From: Kyrpidia spormannii | Lineage (GTDB): Bacteria; Bacillota; Bacilli; Kyrpidiales; Kyrpidiaceae | DNA: 64,000 nucleotides | NCBI RefSeq assembly: GCF_002804065.1 | Contig: NZ_CP024955.1 | Coordinates: 1,736,001-1,800,000, forward strand | Direction: 5' to 3' | Part shown: positions 36,971 through 44,917 of the stretch, piece after piece | Layout: every line of letters begins with the position of its first letter | How positions within the stretch are numbered: the first letter of the stretch is position 1 | The notes under the pieces: model-generated | The model's database searches: none | Seen by the model: only the letters and a program-made list of their open reading frames with translations | What the model was told of the DNA's origin: nothing | Translations under genes and position numbers: made by a program

Positions 36971-38071
36971 TCAAGACACTCGCATTCGCGGCCGTTTGTG
37001 TCCCACTCTCCGCCAGGTCCACCGATCATTTAATCGGTAATTCACCAAAGCTCCTCCGATAATCCCTGTTAGGTTCGCCCATTCTTTCGGAACGTCCAGG
37101 AGGCGGAACAGCACACTGAGCACGACCAGGTTGACGGCAATGCCGATCAGCGCCACCGCGGCATATTTGGCAAAGGTCACCCCCAGCGGATCACTTTGCG
37201 GGGCATCCCGCCACGTCAATCCGCAGTTCCATGCAAAGTTCCAAATCATCGCCAACGAACCAGAAACAAAAGCGGCTGTCTCTGGAAAAATGCGCCATCT
37301 CGTCAAAAGAGCAAATAAAAGTGTATTCACTGCCACCCCGCTGATGCCGACCAGTGCAAACAACCAAAACCTTCGATCGTCCGGTGACTGCACCACTAGC
37401 CGGGCGACATGACGCAAGTAATTGATCATCTCCGCCGGGCTCATCTTCGATTCATTGGCAGCCCGGGGTCGAAAAGCGTAGGGAATCTCGACGAGGTGCG
37501 AATACCGCCCCTTGACCACAATCTCCATGAGTATCTTCCAGCCCACGGGGTTTAGGTGCACGCCTTCAATCACTTGGCGCCGAATCATAAAAAAACCGCT
37601 CATCGGATCGCTGACAGAACGGACCCGATGCAGCGCCGCTTTCCCGATCATTCGAGCCGTTCGAGAAATCACCTTGCGAATCCCGTGTAACCCCCCGTCG
37701 TCTCCACCCGGCAGATGGCGACTGGCGATGACCACGTCGGCCCCCTGTCCGATCTCGCGATACATCCTGGTCAGGACTTCGGGAGGATGTTGCAAATCGG
37801 CGTCCATGACGGCCAACACCGACCCCCGGGCCAACCGAAACCCTTCTAGCACAGCCGTAGCTAAGCCTCGCTGACCTTCGCGGTGAATGCAGCGCACCCG
37901 CGGATGATCGGCACACAATTGGGCGAGCACTTCCGGGGTGTTATCACTGCTATCATCAACAAAAATGACTTCATAGGAAAGTCCTCGCAGGGCTTCCTCC
38001 AGTTGGTCGATCAACAAGCGTACCGTTTGATTCTCGTTATAGGTTGGTACCACGATCGACAACACGTTCAC
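36971..38071 (-). CDS. Polyprenyl-phosphate glycosyltransferase fused to GtrA domain
   Basis: This 366-residue protein has an N-terminal GT2 domain (LSIVVPTYNENQTV, VIFVDDSSDNT, AVMDADLQHPPEVL, DPMSGFFMIRR) like dolichol-phosphate mannosyltransferases. A C-terminal GtrA-like four-helix membrane domain follows (FWLFALVGISGVAVNTLLFA onward to GALVNYRLNDRWTW). It probably makes and flips a polyprenyl-phosphate hexose. The GTG at 38071 has GAGGAGG six bases ahead. The frame upstream to 38176 has no similarity. Confidence 0.88.
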   Translation of the reverse strand: MNVLSIVVPTYNENQTVRLLIDQLEEALRGLSYEVIFVDDSSDNTPEVLAQLCADHPRVRCIHREGQRGLATAVLEGFRLARGSVLAVMDADLQHPPEVLTRMYREIGQGADVVIASRHLPGGDDGGLHGIRKVISRTARMIGKAALHRVRSVSDPMSGFFMIRRQVIEGVHLNPVGWKILMEIVVKGRYSHLVEIPYAFRPRAANESKMSPAEMINYLRHVARLVVQSPDDRRFWLFALVGISGVAVNTLLFALLTRWRIFPETAAFVSGSLAMIWNFAWNCGLTWRDAPQSDPLGVTFAKYAAVALIGIAVNLVVLSVLFRLLDVPKEWANLTGIIGGALVNYRLNDRWTWRRVGHKRPRMRVS

Positions 38072-38133
38072 CCGATGCCTCCTCGGCTGCTGAGCACCGC
38101 AAAGGCTCAGACCGTGATCCAATCCCTCCGTCC

Positions 38134-38163
38134 ATCTTACTCGCAATCCCCGACTTTGTGCAA
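38134..38163 (-). promoter_or_regulatory. Candidate promoter of the GT2-GtrA gene
   Basis: Minus strand TTGCAC, an 18-bp spacer, then TAAGAT, ending 63 bases before the GTG. It lies in the 197-bp gap after comM. Confidence 0.5.
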
Positions 38164-38268
38164 TCCATTCCTCCAAGATCGAGTCTCCAAGGTTGTGCCC
38201 CTATCCTCCACCTTTTTGCCCTCGCCCATACCTGGGGTCCTTCATCCCACACCCAGCCCCTGGTTCAC

Positions 38269-39858
38269 CTACTCCATCAACCGCCTGGCTCCCGTTCGGT
38301 TCGATTCGAGACCCGCCGGAGTGATGCCGGGCGCGTCCTTCATATCCACCCAAGCGCTGGGACGCCTTCGGTATTGAAGAGCCTCCGCCACATCGTCACG
38401 TTCCACTGCGTCATGCCCCGAGAGGTCGGCGATGGTCCTCGCCACTCGCCACACCCGGTGAAACGCCCGGGTGGAGAGTCCGAGGCGGTCGTAAGCCGTC
38501 TCCAATAAATCCCGGGCCTGGCGGGTCAAGGGAGCCCATCGTCGCAGTTCCTGCAACGAATAACCGGAGTTGAAGGGAAACACAGATTCGGGTTGTCTTT
38601 GCTTCTGCCGTTTCCAGGCTGCTTCCACCCGGGCCCGGATGATCCGCGAGCTCTCAGGATTTCCGTTCGTCCTTTCGAAGGGGCTACGGCGCAGCCGGGC
38701 CACTTCCACAAACAGATCGATCCGATCCAGAATCGGCGCCGACATGCGACTGTAATAACGTTGTAAGAGCGCTGGAGAACAGTGACAAGTTTCGTCGGTC
38801 CCACTTCGACCGCACGGGCACAAATTGGCAGCGGCCACGAACAGAATCTGTGCCGGGAACGTCACCAGGATCTGGTTGCGGACGACCGTGATCTCTCTGG
38901 ATTCCAGTGGCTGGCGCAGCCCCTCAACCGCTGTTCGCGAAAACTCCGGGAACTCGTCGAGAAACAGTACTCCCCGATGAGCGAGACTCACTTCGCCTGG
39001 TCTGGGGTAGGATCCACCTCCCAGAAGCCCCGAAGCGCTGATGCTGTGATGAGGATTTCGAAACGGCCGGTGAAGGGAAGGCCGCACGTTGGTAGAGAGA
39101 TGGGCAGTAGAGTGGATGCTCGCCACTTCGACAGCTTCCTCCATGGAAAGCGGTGGTAGAATGCTCGTTATTCGCATCCCCAGGGCAGTCTTTCCAGACC
39201 CCGGAGGACCGGTGAGAAGGAGAGGGTGCCACCCGGCTGCAGCGATCTCGCAGGCCCGTTTGGCGTGTTCCATCTCGATCAAGTCGGCAAAATCCTCCCG
39301 CCTCTCCGGATCAGGAGCAAAAGACTCCCGGGCCACGGTGGCTCCACAACAAGTGCCCTGAACGGCCTCCACCGCCTGGCGGAGCGACCGGACCGGAAAT
39401 ACCTGGAGCCCTTCAATGGTGCGGACCAAGTCCAACGAATCGACAGAGCACAAAAGGGGTAATCCGATTCGCTTCGCCGTCCGCGCCGCCGGCAACATGC
39501 CTCGAACATCTTTAACAACGCCGTCCAGAGTTAACTCCCCCACCGCCACCATCCGCGCCGCCCGCTCCACCGGAATCACCGAAGCCGCGCCCAGAATGGC
39601 GAGAGCTAGGGGAAGGTCCCACCCCGCCCCCTCCTTCTTCCAATCCGCGGGCGTCAGGTTCGCGACGATGCGCCGGAGTGGAAACGGGTAACCACTGTTC
39701 TCAATCGCCGCCCTCACCCGCTCCTTCGCTTCCCGCACCTCAGATCCCGGCAACCCCACAATCTCAAACCTCGGCAAACCCGAGCTGATGCTGACCTCCA
39801 CGTGGACCAACTTCGCGTCTACTCCCAACAAACCGACGCTGGGCATCCGTGCAAACAC
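38269..39858 (-). CDS. comM: ComM/YifB family Mg-chelatase-like AAA+ protein
   Basis: This 529-residue protein has an N-terminal Lon-protease-like fold (VSISSGLPRFEIVGLPGSEV, SGYPFPLRRIVANLTPADWKK), a Mg-chelatase AAA+ domain with Walker A LLLTGPPGSGKTALGMR and Walker B LFLDEFPEF, and a C-terminal domain (LSTRAFHRVWRVARTIADL). ComM is a helicase that extends recombination during natural transformation, in keeping with dprA in the same window. A four-Cys cluster (CPCGRSGTDETCHC) sits in the AAA domain as in other members. The GTG at 39858 is chosen after a G-rich SD. Confidence 0.93.
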   Translation of the reverse strand: MFARMPSVGLLGVDAKLVHVEVSISSGLPRFEIVGLPGSEVREAKERVRAAIENSGYPFPLRRIVANLTPADWKKEGAGWDLPLALAILGAASVIPVERAARMVAVGELTLDGVVKDVRGMLPAARTAKRIGLPLLCSVDSLDLVRTIEGLQVFPVRSLRQAVEAVQGTCCGATVARESFAPDPERREDFADLIEMEHAKRACEIAAAGWHPLLLTGPPGSGKTALGMRITSILPPLSMEEAVEVASIHSTAHLSTNVRPSLHRPFRNPHHSISASGLLGGGSYPRPGEVSLAHRGVLFLDEFPEFSRTAVEGLRQPLESREITVVRNQILVTFPAQILFVAAANLCPCGRSGTDETCHCSPALLQRYYSRMSAPILDRIDLFVEVARLRRSPFERTNGNPESSRIIRARVEAAWKRQKQRQPESVFPFNSGYSLQELRRWAPLTRQARDLLETAYDRLGLSTRAFHRVWRVARTIADLSGHDAVERDDVAEALQYRRRPSAWVDMKDAPGITPAGLESNRTGARRLME

Positions 39859-40066
39859 GATAACCCCCCCCGTTCGAAGCAGGCCGACTCGCCGGCCCGG
39901 CCTGCACATGAACTTTCCTTGCCCTTAGGGATTCGGCGAAGCCGTTATCCGGGACCTTTGTTTGAAATCCTTTAGAACGACCGATGGCGAATAGAGGCCG
40001 ACTGGCCCGGCATGCTATGTTTTGAGACCGATCAACGTGGAGACTCACCCGGGGAGGCGATGGTCC

Positions 40067-40261
40067 GTGGATAAACCCCAACAGAATTCCACGCCAAAAA
40101 AGGAGCCCACCGCAGCGCCGGGGTTAAATGGCGTGGAAGGGCTGGAGGAGGATGCCAGCCCCAAAGAAAAAGCCCGGGGAGACTTCACCCGGGTTACCCG
40201 CCTGGTCTGGGATGAGGTAGAATCCGGGCCGTCCAAGTCTTCTACCAATCAACCGGGTTAA
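40067..40261 (+). CDS. Small hydrophilic hypothetical protein
   Basis: This 64-residue frame starts at GTG 40067 with GGGGAGGCG in front. The product is polar and disordered-looking (DKPQQNSTPKKEPTAAPG), with one conserved-looking segment near the end (DFTRVTRLVWDEV). Not recognised. It is divergent from comM. Support comes mainly from the SD and lack of overlap, so it is an uncertain gene. Confidence 0.45.
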   Translation: MDKPQQNSTPKKEPTAAPGLNGVEGLEEDASPKEKARGDFTRVTRLVWDEVESGPSKSSTNQPG

Positions 40262-40329
40262 AGCACCTCAGGGGATGTGATAATCGGATTTGACAAGGCG
40301 GAAGTCTTTACAAAACAGGAGGCAGCGTA

Positions 40330-40458
40330 GTGCAAAAAGAAACCTTGTCGCGACCCGCAGGCAGATCGGGAAAGTGATCTGCTTTTAGTCGAAGCACTCG
40401 GCATCGGTGGGATCATTGGAACGGGGTATTTTTTGGGCTCGGGACCGGCTGTCGGCAA
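40330..40458 (+). pseudogene. Decayed 5' fragment of an APC amino-acid permease
   Basis: An intact CAGGAGG and GTG start (40330) opens with QKETLSR, then shifts frame. The next frame continues EALGIGGIIGTGYFLGSGPA, which is the conserved first helix of amino-acid permeases (ALGGIIGTGYFLGSG type). The similarity ends within about 45 codons, at the terminator of the facing gene. TTTGACA upstream may be the old promoter. One frameshift and loss of the remaining roughly 400 codons make it non-functional. Confidence 0.65.
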
Positions 40459-40520
40459 GAAAAAAACGAAAAGCCCCCGGGCCCTGGCCAACTCCCCGAG
40501 GCCAGAGGCTCAAGAGGGCT
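40458..40520 (-). terminator. Terminator of the fix operon
   Basis: On the minus strand AGCCC ... GCCTCTGGCC pairs with GGCCAGGGC ... GGGCT, then TTTTCGTTTTTTT. It is a long imperfect GC stem with a T tract, 15 bases beyond the stop of the gene at 40535. Confidence 0.8.
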
Positions 40521-40534
40521 GCTTTCGTCCCATT

Positions 40535-40951
40535 CTAGGCTTTTGAAGTACTTACCGGGAACTCCACCGGAACCGCGCAGCGACCGGGCTGGACCTCGAA
40601 CCCCTGGGAGCGCAGAACCGCTTCCAATTCCGCCATTCGGAGGCGTGCCGATTCAACCGGAGTACCCTTCGACAGTCGCCTGCTTTCACTGATCACGGTT
40701 TCCAGCGGCTCTTGATACTCGTACACGGTGAATCCGGAAGGATCGACGGCAGTCACGAACAATGTCGGCGTGATATAGAAGAGAAACGACAGCTCCGCTT
40801 GACGGACCTCCTCAAACACATCCACATGGACGATATTTGTTCCTTTACTCACAAGCGTGTCCACGAAACGCGTGAGATTCGGGAATTGTACCTTTCGGTA
40901 AGCGGATGCCCGCCCGCTTGAACGAGAACTCCAGTCCCGGCCGTGACGCAC
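40535..40951 (-). CDS. Unknown protein encoded after fixX
   Basis: This frame of about 138 residues begins at GTG 40951, with AAAGGGGGAC in front. No family was recognised. The N-terminal 25 residues are Arg/Ser-rich. The rest alternates strands and helices (FVDTLVSKGTNIVHVDVFEEV, LFYITPTLFVTAVDPSG, TVYEYQEPLETVI) and ends in a helix (RLRMAELEAVLRSQGFEV). No cysteines in the core and no membrane helix. It is 38 bases after fixX with no terminator between, so it is likely part of the fix operon and may serve that complex. Confidence 0.65.
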   Translation of the reverse strand: MRHGRDWSSRSSGRASAYRKVQFPNLTRFVDTLVSKGTNIVHVDVFEEVRQAELSFLFYITPTLFVTAVDPSGFTVYEYQEPLETVISESRRLSKGTPVESARLRMAELEAVLRSQGFEVQPGRCAVPVEFPVSTSKA

Positions 40952-40989
40952 GATCGGTGTCCCCCTTTCTCCTCGCCCAGGGCTCACCC

Positions 40990-41280
40990 TCATCCAAATT
41001 TGTACGTGATCCCATACCCTCCGGTCGGATACACCCACTCGATGTTATAAGTGGGACACGCCAACCGACAGGTTCCACATTCAATACAATTTTCAAAGGC
41101 GACGGAAGTCATCTTGTCCTCCTCGTGCCAAAGATAAACATCCGCCGGGCAAAAATAGTTGCAATCTTTGTCAACGCATTTCGCGCAGACATCCTGGTCT
41201 TTAATGATCAAGTGGGACTTGTCGTCCGCTTTGTAGCGAATCGTGAAAAGCCGCTCTTCGATGCTCTGGGCTTGTGTCAT
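40990..41280 (-). CDS. fixX: Ferredoxin-like protein FixX
   Basis: This 96-residue ferredoxin has two cysteine groups, CAKCVDKDCNYFC and CIECGTCRLACP, separated by the conserved VYLW...MTSVAFEN region, as in FixX and the C-terminal part of ETF:quinone oxidoreductase. It transfers electrons with FixC toward quinone. The ATG at 41280 overlaps the fixC stop by 4 bp, so translation is coupled. Confidence 0.93.
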   Translation of the reverse strand: MTQAQSIEERLFTIRYKADDKSHLIIKDQDVCAKCVDKDCNYFCPADVYLWHEEDKMTSVAFENCIECGTCRLACPTYNIEWVYPTGGYGITYKFG

Positions 41281-42581
41281 CCGTTCATCGCCCTCCAACC
41301 TTTCAGAGCTAGACGCAACAGACCCATATTCCCGCCCGCCACTTCACGAAGATGCCCGACCGCAGCCTTTTGTTTGACTTTCTTTGGCACACCGTCAACC
41401 AGCATCATTTCGTAGGCCGCGTCGTTAAGCGCCTGAGGCAATTGGTCAAAAAGCTTTTCGGACTCTCCAGCTGCCAACAACCCGTGAACGCCGCGATATT
41501 TCTTCAGATCTTGGTAAATAAACGATCCCCGCACCGCCCTGGTGTACTCGCCAAGGGTCGCCGATGAGAAATCCCCTTTGGCGTGGGCAGAGATGGCGGT
41601 TTCCCCTGCCAGCCGTCCCGAAGTCACTGCCAGGTTCGTTCCCTCGCGGTGCACGGCATTGACCATCTGGGCGGCATCTCCACAGATCATCCACCCGTCC
41701 CCCGCCAGGGGAGGCATGGAGTTTAACCCGCCTTCGGGGATTAAGTGCCCGGAGTATTCTTTCACTTCGCCCCCCTCAATCAAGCGGGCGACCATCGGAT
41801 GCCGCTTGAGCGCCTCAAGAACCTCATAGGGCTTGATCCGTTTTTTCCGGAGATCGCTGACCATCACACCGACGCCCAGGGAGAGAGTTTCCTGATTCGT
41901 GTACAGGAACCCGAGTCCCGCCATGCCGAACATGTGACCGACGATCTCAATGGTGACCCCTTCGTTGCCTTCGACGTTGAAGCGGTCCTGGATGGTCTGT
42001 TTCGGCAAGGCGATGACCTCTTTCACCGCCAGGGACACCTCATCCGGGCGCCACTCCCGGTGAACTCCGAGCGACTTGCCGAGCAAGGAATTGACGCCGT
42101 CGGCAATGACCACGACGTTGGCTCGCAGGTCGCCGTCCTCCCGGTCCGTTCGAACCCCGACCACTCGCCCGTTTTCCCGCAACAGCTCAGTAACCACCGT
42201 TTCATAGATCGGAATCGCCCCGGCCTGCTCCGCTTTGCTCGCAAACCACTGGTCGAACTTCACCCGCAGCCCCGTCCAACAATTCGGGGGATCGACGAAC
42301 TTGGAATTCCGGTGACCGAAGGTGACAGCGCTGTCTTCCCCCAGTAACCACAGGCGCTGTTCCACGATGGTACGCTCCAAAGGCGCTTCTTTCCAGAATT
42401 CCGGAAGGAGGTCTTCCAGCTGTTTGCGGTACAGCACTCCCCCAAAAATGTTCTTGGCCCCCGGGAACTCTCCCCGCTCGATCAAGGCTACCTTCAGGCC
42501 GCCTTTCGCCATGGTATACGCGGCGGCAGTACCGGCAGGACCGGCACCTACCACGATTGCGTCAAATCGTTCATCTGCCAC
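41277..42581 (-). CDS. fixC: FixC, ETF:quinone oxidoreductase-like flavoprotein
   Basis: This 434-residue FAD protein has the dinucleotide fold FDAIVVGAGPAGTAAAYTMA at the N-terminus, GVRTDREDGDLRANVVVIADG and the C-terminal GDAAQMVNAVHREGTNLAV motif. Its neighbours make it FixC, the branch that delivers electrons to quinone in FixABCX. GTG start with GGGGATGAG in front. It lies 60 bases after fixB. Confidence 0.94.
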   Translation of the reverse strand: MADERFDAIVVGAGPAGTAAAYTMAKGGLKVALIERGEFPGAKNIFGGVLYRKQLEDLLPEFWKEAPLERTIVEQRLWLLGEDSAVTFGHRNSKFVDPPNCWTGLRVKFDQWFASKAEQAGAIPIYETVVTELLRENGRVVGVRTDREDGDLRANVVVIADGVNSLLGKSLGVHREWRPDEVSLAVKEVIALPKQTIQDRFNVEGNEGVTIEIVGHMFGMAGLGFLYTNQETLSLGVGVMVSDLRKKRIKPYEVLEALKRHPMVARLIEGGEVKEYSGHLIPEGGLNSMPPLAGDGWMICGDAAQMVNAVHREGTNLAVTSGRLAGETAISAHAKGDFSSATLGEYTRAVRGSFIYQDLKKYRGVHGLLAAGESEKLFDQLPQALNDAAYEMMLVDGVPKKVKQKAAVGHLREVAGGNMGLLRLALKGWRAMNG

Positions 42582-42641
42582 GCTCTCATCCCCAATCTTT
42601 GACCGACATGGACCCGTTTTACCTTCATAAACCAGGCGAAC

Positions 42642-43748
42642 TCACACCGTTTGTGGTGTAGACGCCGCACCTTGGCTCAAAACCCCTACCCCGGCTTTTC
42701 GTTTGCGCAGGGTTTCCGTAATGGCGGGAACTATGTGAAATAAATCACCAACAATACCATAGTTTGCAATCTTAAAAATCGGCGCTTGAGGATCCTTGTT
42801 GATCGCAACAATATAGGTGGAATTCTGCATGCCGACTACGTGTTGAACCGCTCCGGAAATCCCTATGGCAAAATACAACTTCGGTCGGACGGTGGTCCCG
42901 GTCTGTCCCACTTGATGATCGTGACTGATCCATCCCAAATCCACAGCAGCCCGGGAGGCGCCGACCACTCCACCGAGCTCGGCGGCCAGCTCCTCAAGAA
43001 GGCGAAATCCCGCCGGCCCACCGAGTCCCCGGCCTCCTGCAACAATAACGTCTGCGTCCTCGAGGTTGACTTTTCCGGTCGCCTCGAGAAACTCCAACAC
43101 CTCCACAGCGATGTCTTCCGGTTTGATCTGGGGCGGCACGGGAATGATCTCCCCGGTACGGGATTCATCCCGGGGCAACGCCTCGAACACCCCAGCCCGG
43201 GCCGTGGCCATCTGGGGCTTAAACTGTTTGCAGAGGATCGTCGCCAGCATCTTTTCGGAAAAAGCCGGCCGACTCGCCAAAAGCAGTCGCTCATCGTCCA
43301 CTTCCAGTTGAGTGGAGTCCGCAGTCAGGCCAGTCGGGAGATGGGTGGCGATCGCACCGGCCAAATCGCGCCCGGTATAGGTCGCCCCCATGAGGACGAT
43401 CTCGGGCTTATAGGTGCGAATCACGTGCAAACACACTCGGCTGTATGGCCGGGTCCGATAATTCTCCAATTCCGGTGAGTCACAGAGATACACTCGGTCC
43501 GCGCCGCGATAAATCGCCTCCTGGGCGAGATGCGAAACGTTCGAACCTATCACGAGTGCCATAACCGGCGCCTCAAGTTTCGCCGCCAGACGGCTTGCCT
43601 GCCCCAGTAGCTGCCAGGAGACCGGCTTGGCTCTCCCTCCGCGTTGCTCCACCACCACCAGGACTCCTCGGTAAGTCGACCAGTCCACATCCCCCTCCGG
43701 CTGGAGACCGATCATCGGTTTGCGCTTTTTTGGCGCTTTTTCCGCCAT
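42642..43748 (-). CDS. fixB: FixB, electron-transfer flavoprotein alpha subunit
   Basis: This 368-residue ETF-alpha has an N-terminal alpha/beta domain (VLVVVEQRGGRAKPVSWQLL) and a C-terminal FAD-binding domain (VIVAGGRGLGGPAGFRLLEE, HQVGQTGTTVRPKLYFAIGI, GAVQHVVGMQNSTYIVAIN). With FixA it forms the flavoprotein core of the bifurcating complex. The first 25 residues are a basic extension. SD GAGGAGGGA. Confidence 0.95.
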   Translation of the reverse strand: MAEKAPKKRKPMIGLQPEGDVDWSTYRGVLVVVEQRGGRAKPVSWQLLGQASRLAAKLEAPVMALVIGSNVSHLAQEAIYRGADRVYLCDSPELENYRTRPYSRVCLHVIRTYKPEIVLMGATYTGRDLAGAIATHLPTGLTADSTQLEVDDERLLLASRPAFSEKMLATILCKQFKPQMATARAGVFEALPRDESRTGEIIPVPPQIKPEDIAVEVLEFLEATGKVNLEDADVIVAGGRGLGGPAGFRLLEELAAELGGVVGASRAAVDLGWISHDHQVGQTGTTVRPKLYFAIGISGAVQHVVGMQNSTYIVAINKDPQAPIFKIANYGIVGDLFHIVPAITETLRKRKAGVGVLSQGAASTPQTV

Positions 43749-43760
43749 ATCCGTCCCTCC

Positions 43761-44594
43761 TCAAGCCCAACCCAGTTTGTGCGGAAGATCAGTCGCATAC
43801 AGGCGATCCAACAGTGCCTCCGCCACGGCGGAAGGGCTATCACCTTCCAGAAATTCTGTGTCCACCTGCTTGGGCTCGGGCACCCAGGTTTTTGAAACGA
43901 TCGTCGGCGAACCTCGAAGCCCGATCTTCGAGCGGTCGAGATTCTCGAAATCGCCTGCGGTCCACACGATCGGTTGGTACCGCGCCGCCCGCAGAAGTCC
44001 TGGCAAACTGGCCCTTCGGGGGCGGTTCAACTCCGCCAGGGCGGTGATCAAGACCGGAAGCTTCGCCTTGACTCGTTCCACCCCGTCTTCAAGGTGCCGA
44101 TGGACGATGATCTCTCGTTTTTCTGGATCGAATCGTTCGACTTTTTCGACATAGGTGAGTTGGTCGATATCCAGCCGGCAGGCAATCCCCGGGCCGACCT
44201 GTCCGGTATCTCCGTCGAGGGTTTGTTTCCCGCAGAAAATGGCGTCCACGGGCCCCCATTCGTCTTCGGCTTTCTGAATGGCCGAAGCCAACACATAAGA
44301 GGTTGCCAAGGTATCCGCTCCGGCAAAGGCTCGGTCGCTCACCAGAACCCCTTCGTCCGCGCCCATGGATACACACTGCCGAAGGGCTTTCTCTGCCGAA
44401 GGCGGACCCATACTGATCACGGTGACCCGAGCTCCGTGCTCATCCTTGATCCTCAGGGCTTCTTCCAGTGCGTGTAGATCAAAATAATTGACAATAGCGG
44501 GAACCCCCTGCCGCACCAACGTGTTGGTTTTGGGATCAATGCGGATCTCCCGGCTGTCGGGCACCTGCTTAATACAAACGACCAAATGGAGCAA
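43761..44594 (-). CDS. fixA: FixA, electron-transfer flavoprotein beta subunit
   Basis: This 277-residue ETF-beta starts LLHLVVCIKQVPDSREI and carries VNYFDLHALEEALRIKD, CGKQTLDGDTGQVGPG and the PRRASLPGLLRA segment. FixA binds the bifurcating flavin and accepts electrons from NADH in characterised FixABCX systems. The TTG at 44594 has GGGAGGAGACG in front. A longer frame to 44684 has no family similarity. It is the first gene of the fixABCX operon. Confidence 0.94.
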   Translation of the reverse strand: MLHLVVCIKQVPDSREIRIDPKTNTLVRQGVPAIVNYFDLHALEEALRIKDEHGARVTVISMGPPSAEKALRQCVSMGADEGVLVSDRAFAGADTLATSYVLASAIQKAEDEWGPVDAIFCGKQTLDGDTGQVGPGIACRLDIDQLTYVEKVERFDPEKREIIVHRHLEDGVERVKAKLPVLITALAELNRPRRASLPGLLRAARYQPIVWTAGDFENLDRSKIGLRGSPTIVSKTWVPEPKQVDTEFLEGDSPSAVAEALLDRLYATDLPHKLGWA

Positions 44595-44698
44595 GGCGTC
44601 TCCTCCCTTCCCGCGTGCAACCGCAGCGTCCTCCCGGAAAACGCCGCGGCCTCGCCGACTTCCACTACGATTATAAACCCTCACCCCGTCGCCCTAAT

Positions 44699-44704
44699 AG
44701 TATA
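44699..44704 (-). promoter_or_regulatory. Extended -10 promoter candidate of fixA
   Basis: Minus strand TGG-TATACT (extended -10), about 105 bases upstream of the fixA start, with only a weak -35 (TTCCGA, 17 bp). The 323-bp fixA/ZIP-oxidase gap holds this promoter, the opposite promoter and a palindrome, but no gene. Confidence 0.45.
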
Positions 44705-44806
44705 CCACATGGGAATCTTATTCGGAAGGCTAAATTTTCTTGGAAGTCATGACATCTCATTGAATCTTTGGCGGCAAAAGGGTGAACGTACCGCTGTCTA
44801 AACGGG

Positions 44807-44835
44807 TTGTCAACTCGCGTGGCCCATGATATAGT
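44807..44835 (+). promoter_or_regulatory. SigA promoter of the ZIP-oxidase gene
   Basis: TTGTCA, a 17-bp spacer, then TATAGT, leaving an untranslated leader of about 75 bases before the ATG. Divergent from fixA. Confidence 0.7.
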
Positions 44836-44883
44836 AGCGACGAGGGTTCCCAGCCGTGAACTCCAATTTTTTCATCATATACT

Positions 44884-44898
44884 TGACTAGATTAGTCA
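44884..44898 (+). promoter_or_regulatory. Palindrome in the ZIP-oxidase leader
   Basis: TGACTA-GAT-TAGTCA is a perfect 6-bp inverted repeat, followed by CTTTTTT and then the SD GGGGGTG. It may be an operator for a metal-responsive repressor, or a small leader hairpin ending in T residues. No consensus could be assigned. Confidence 0.5.
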
Positions 44899-44917
44899 TC
44901 TTTTTTGGGGGTGTATC

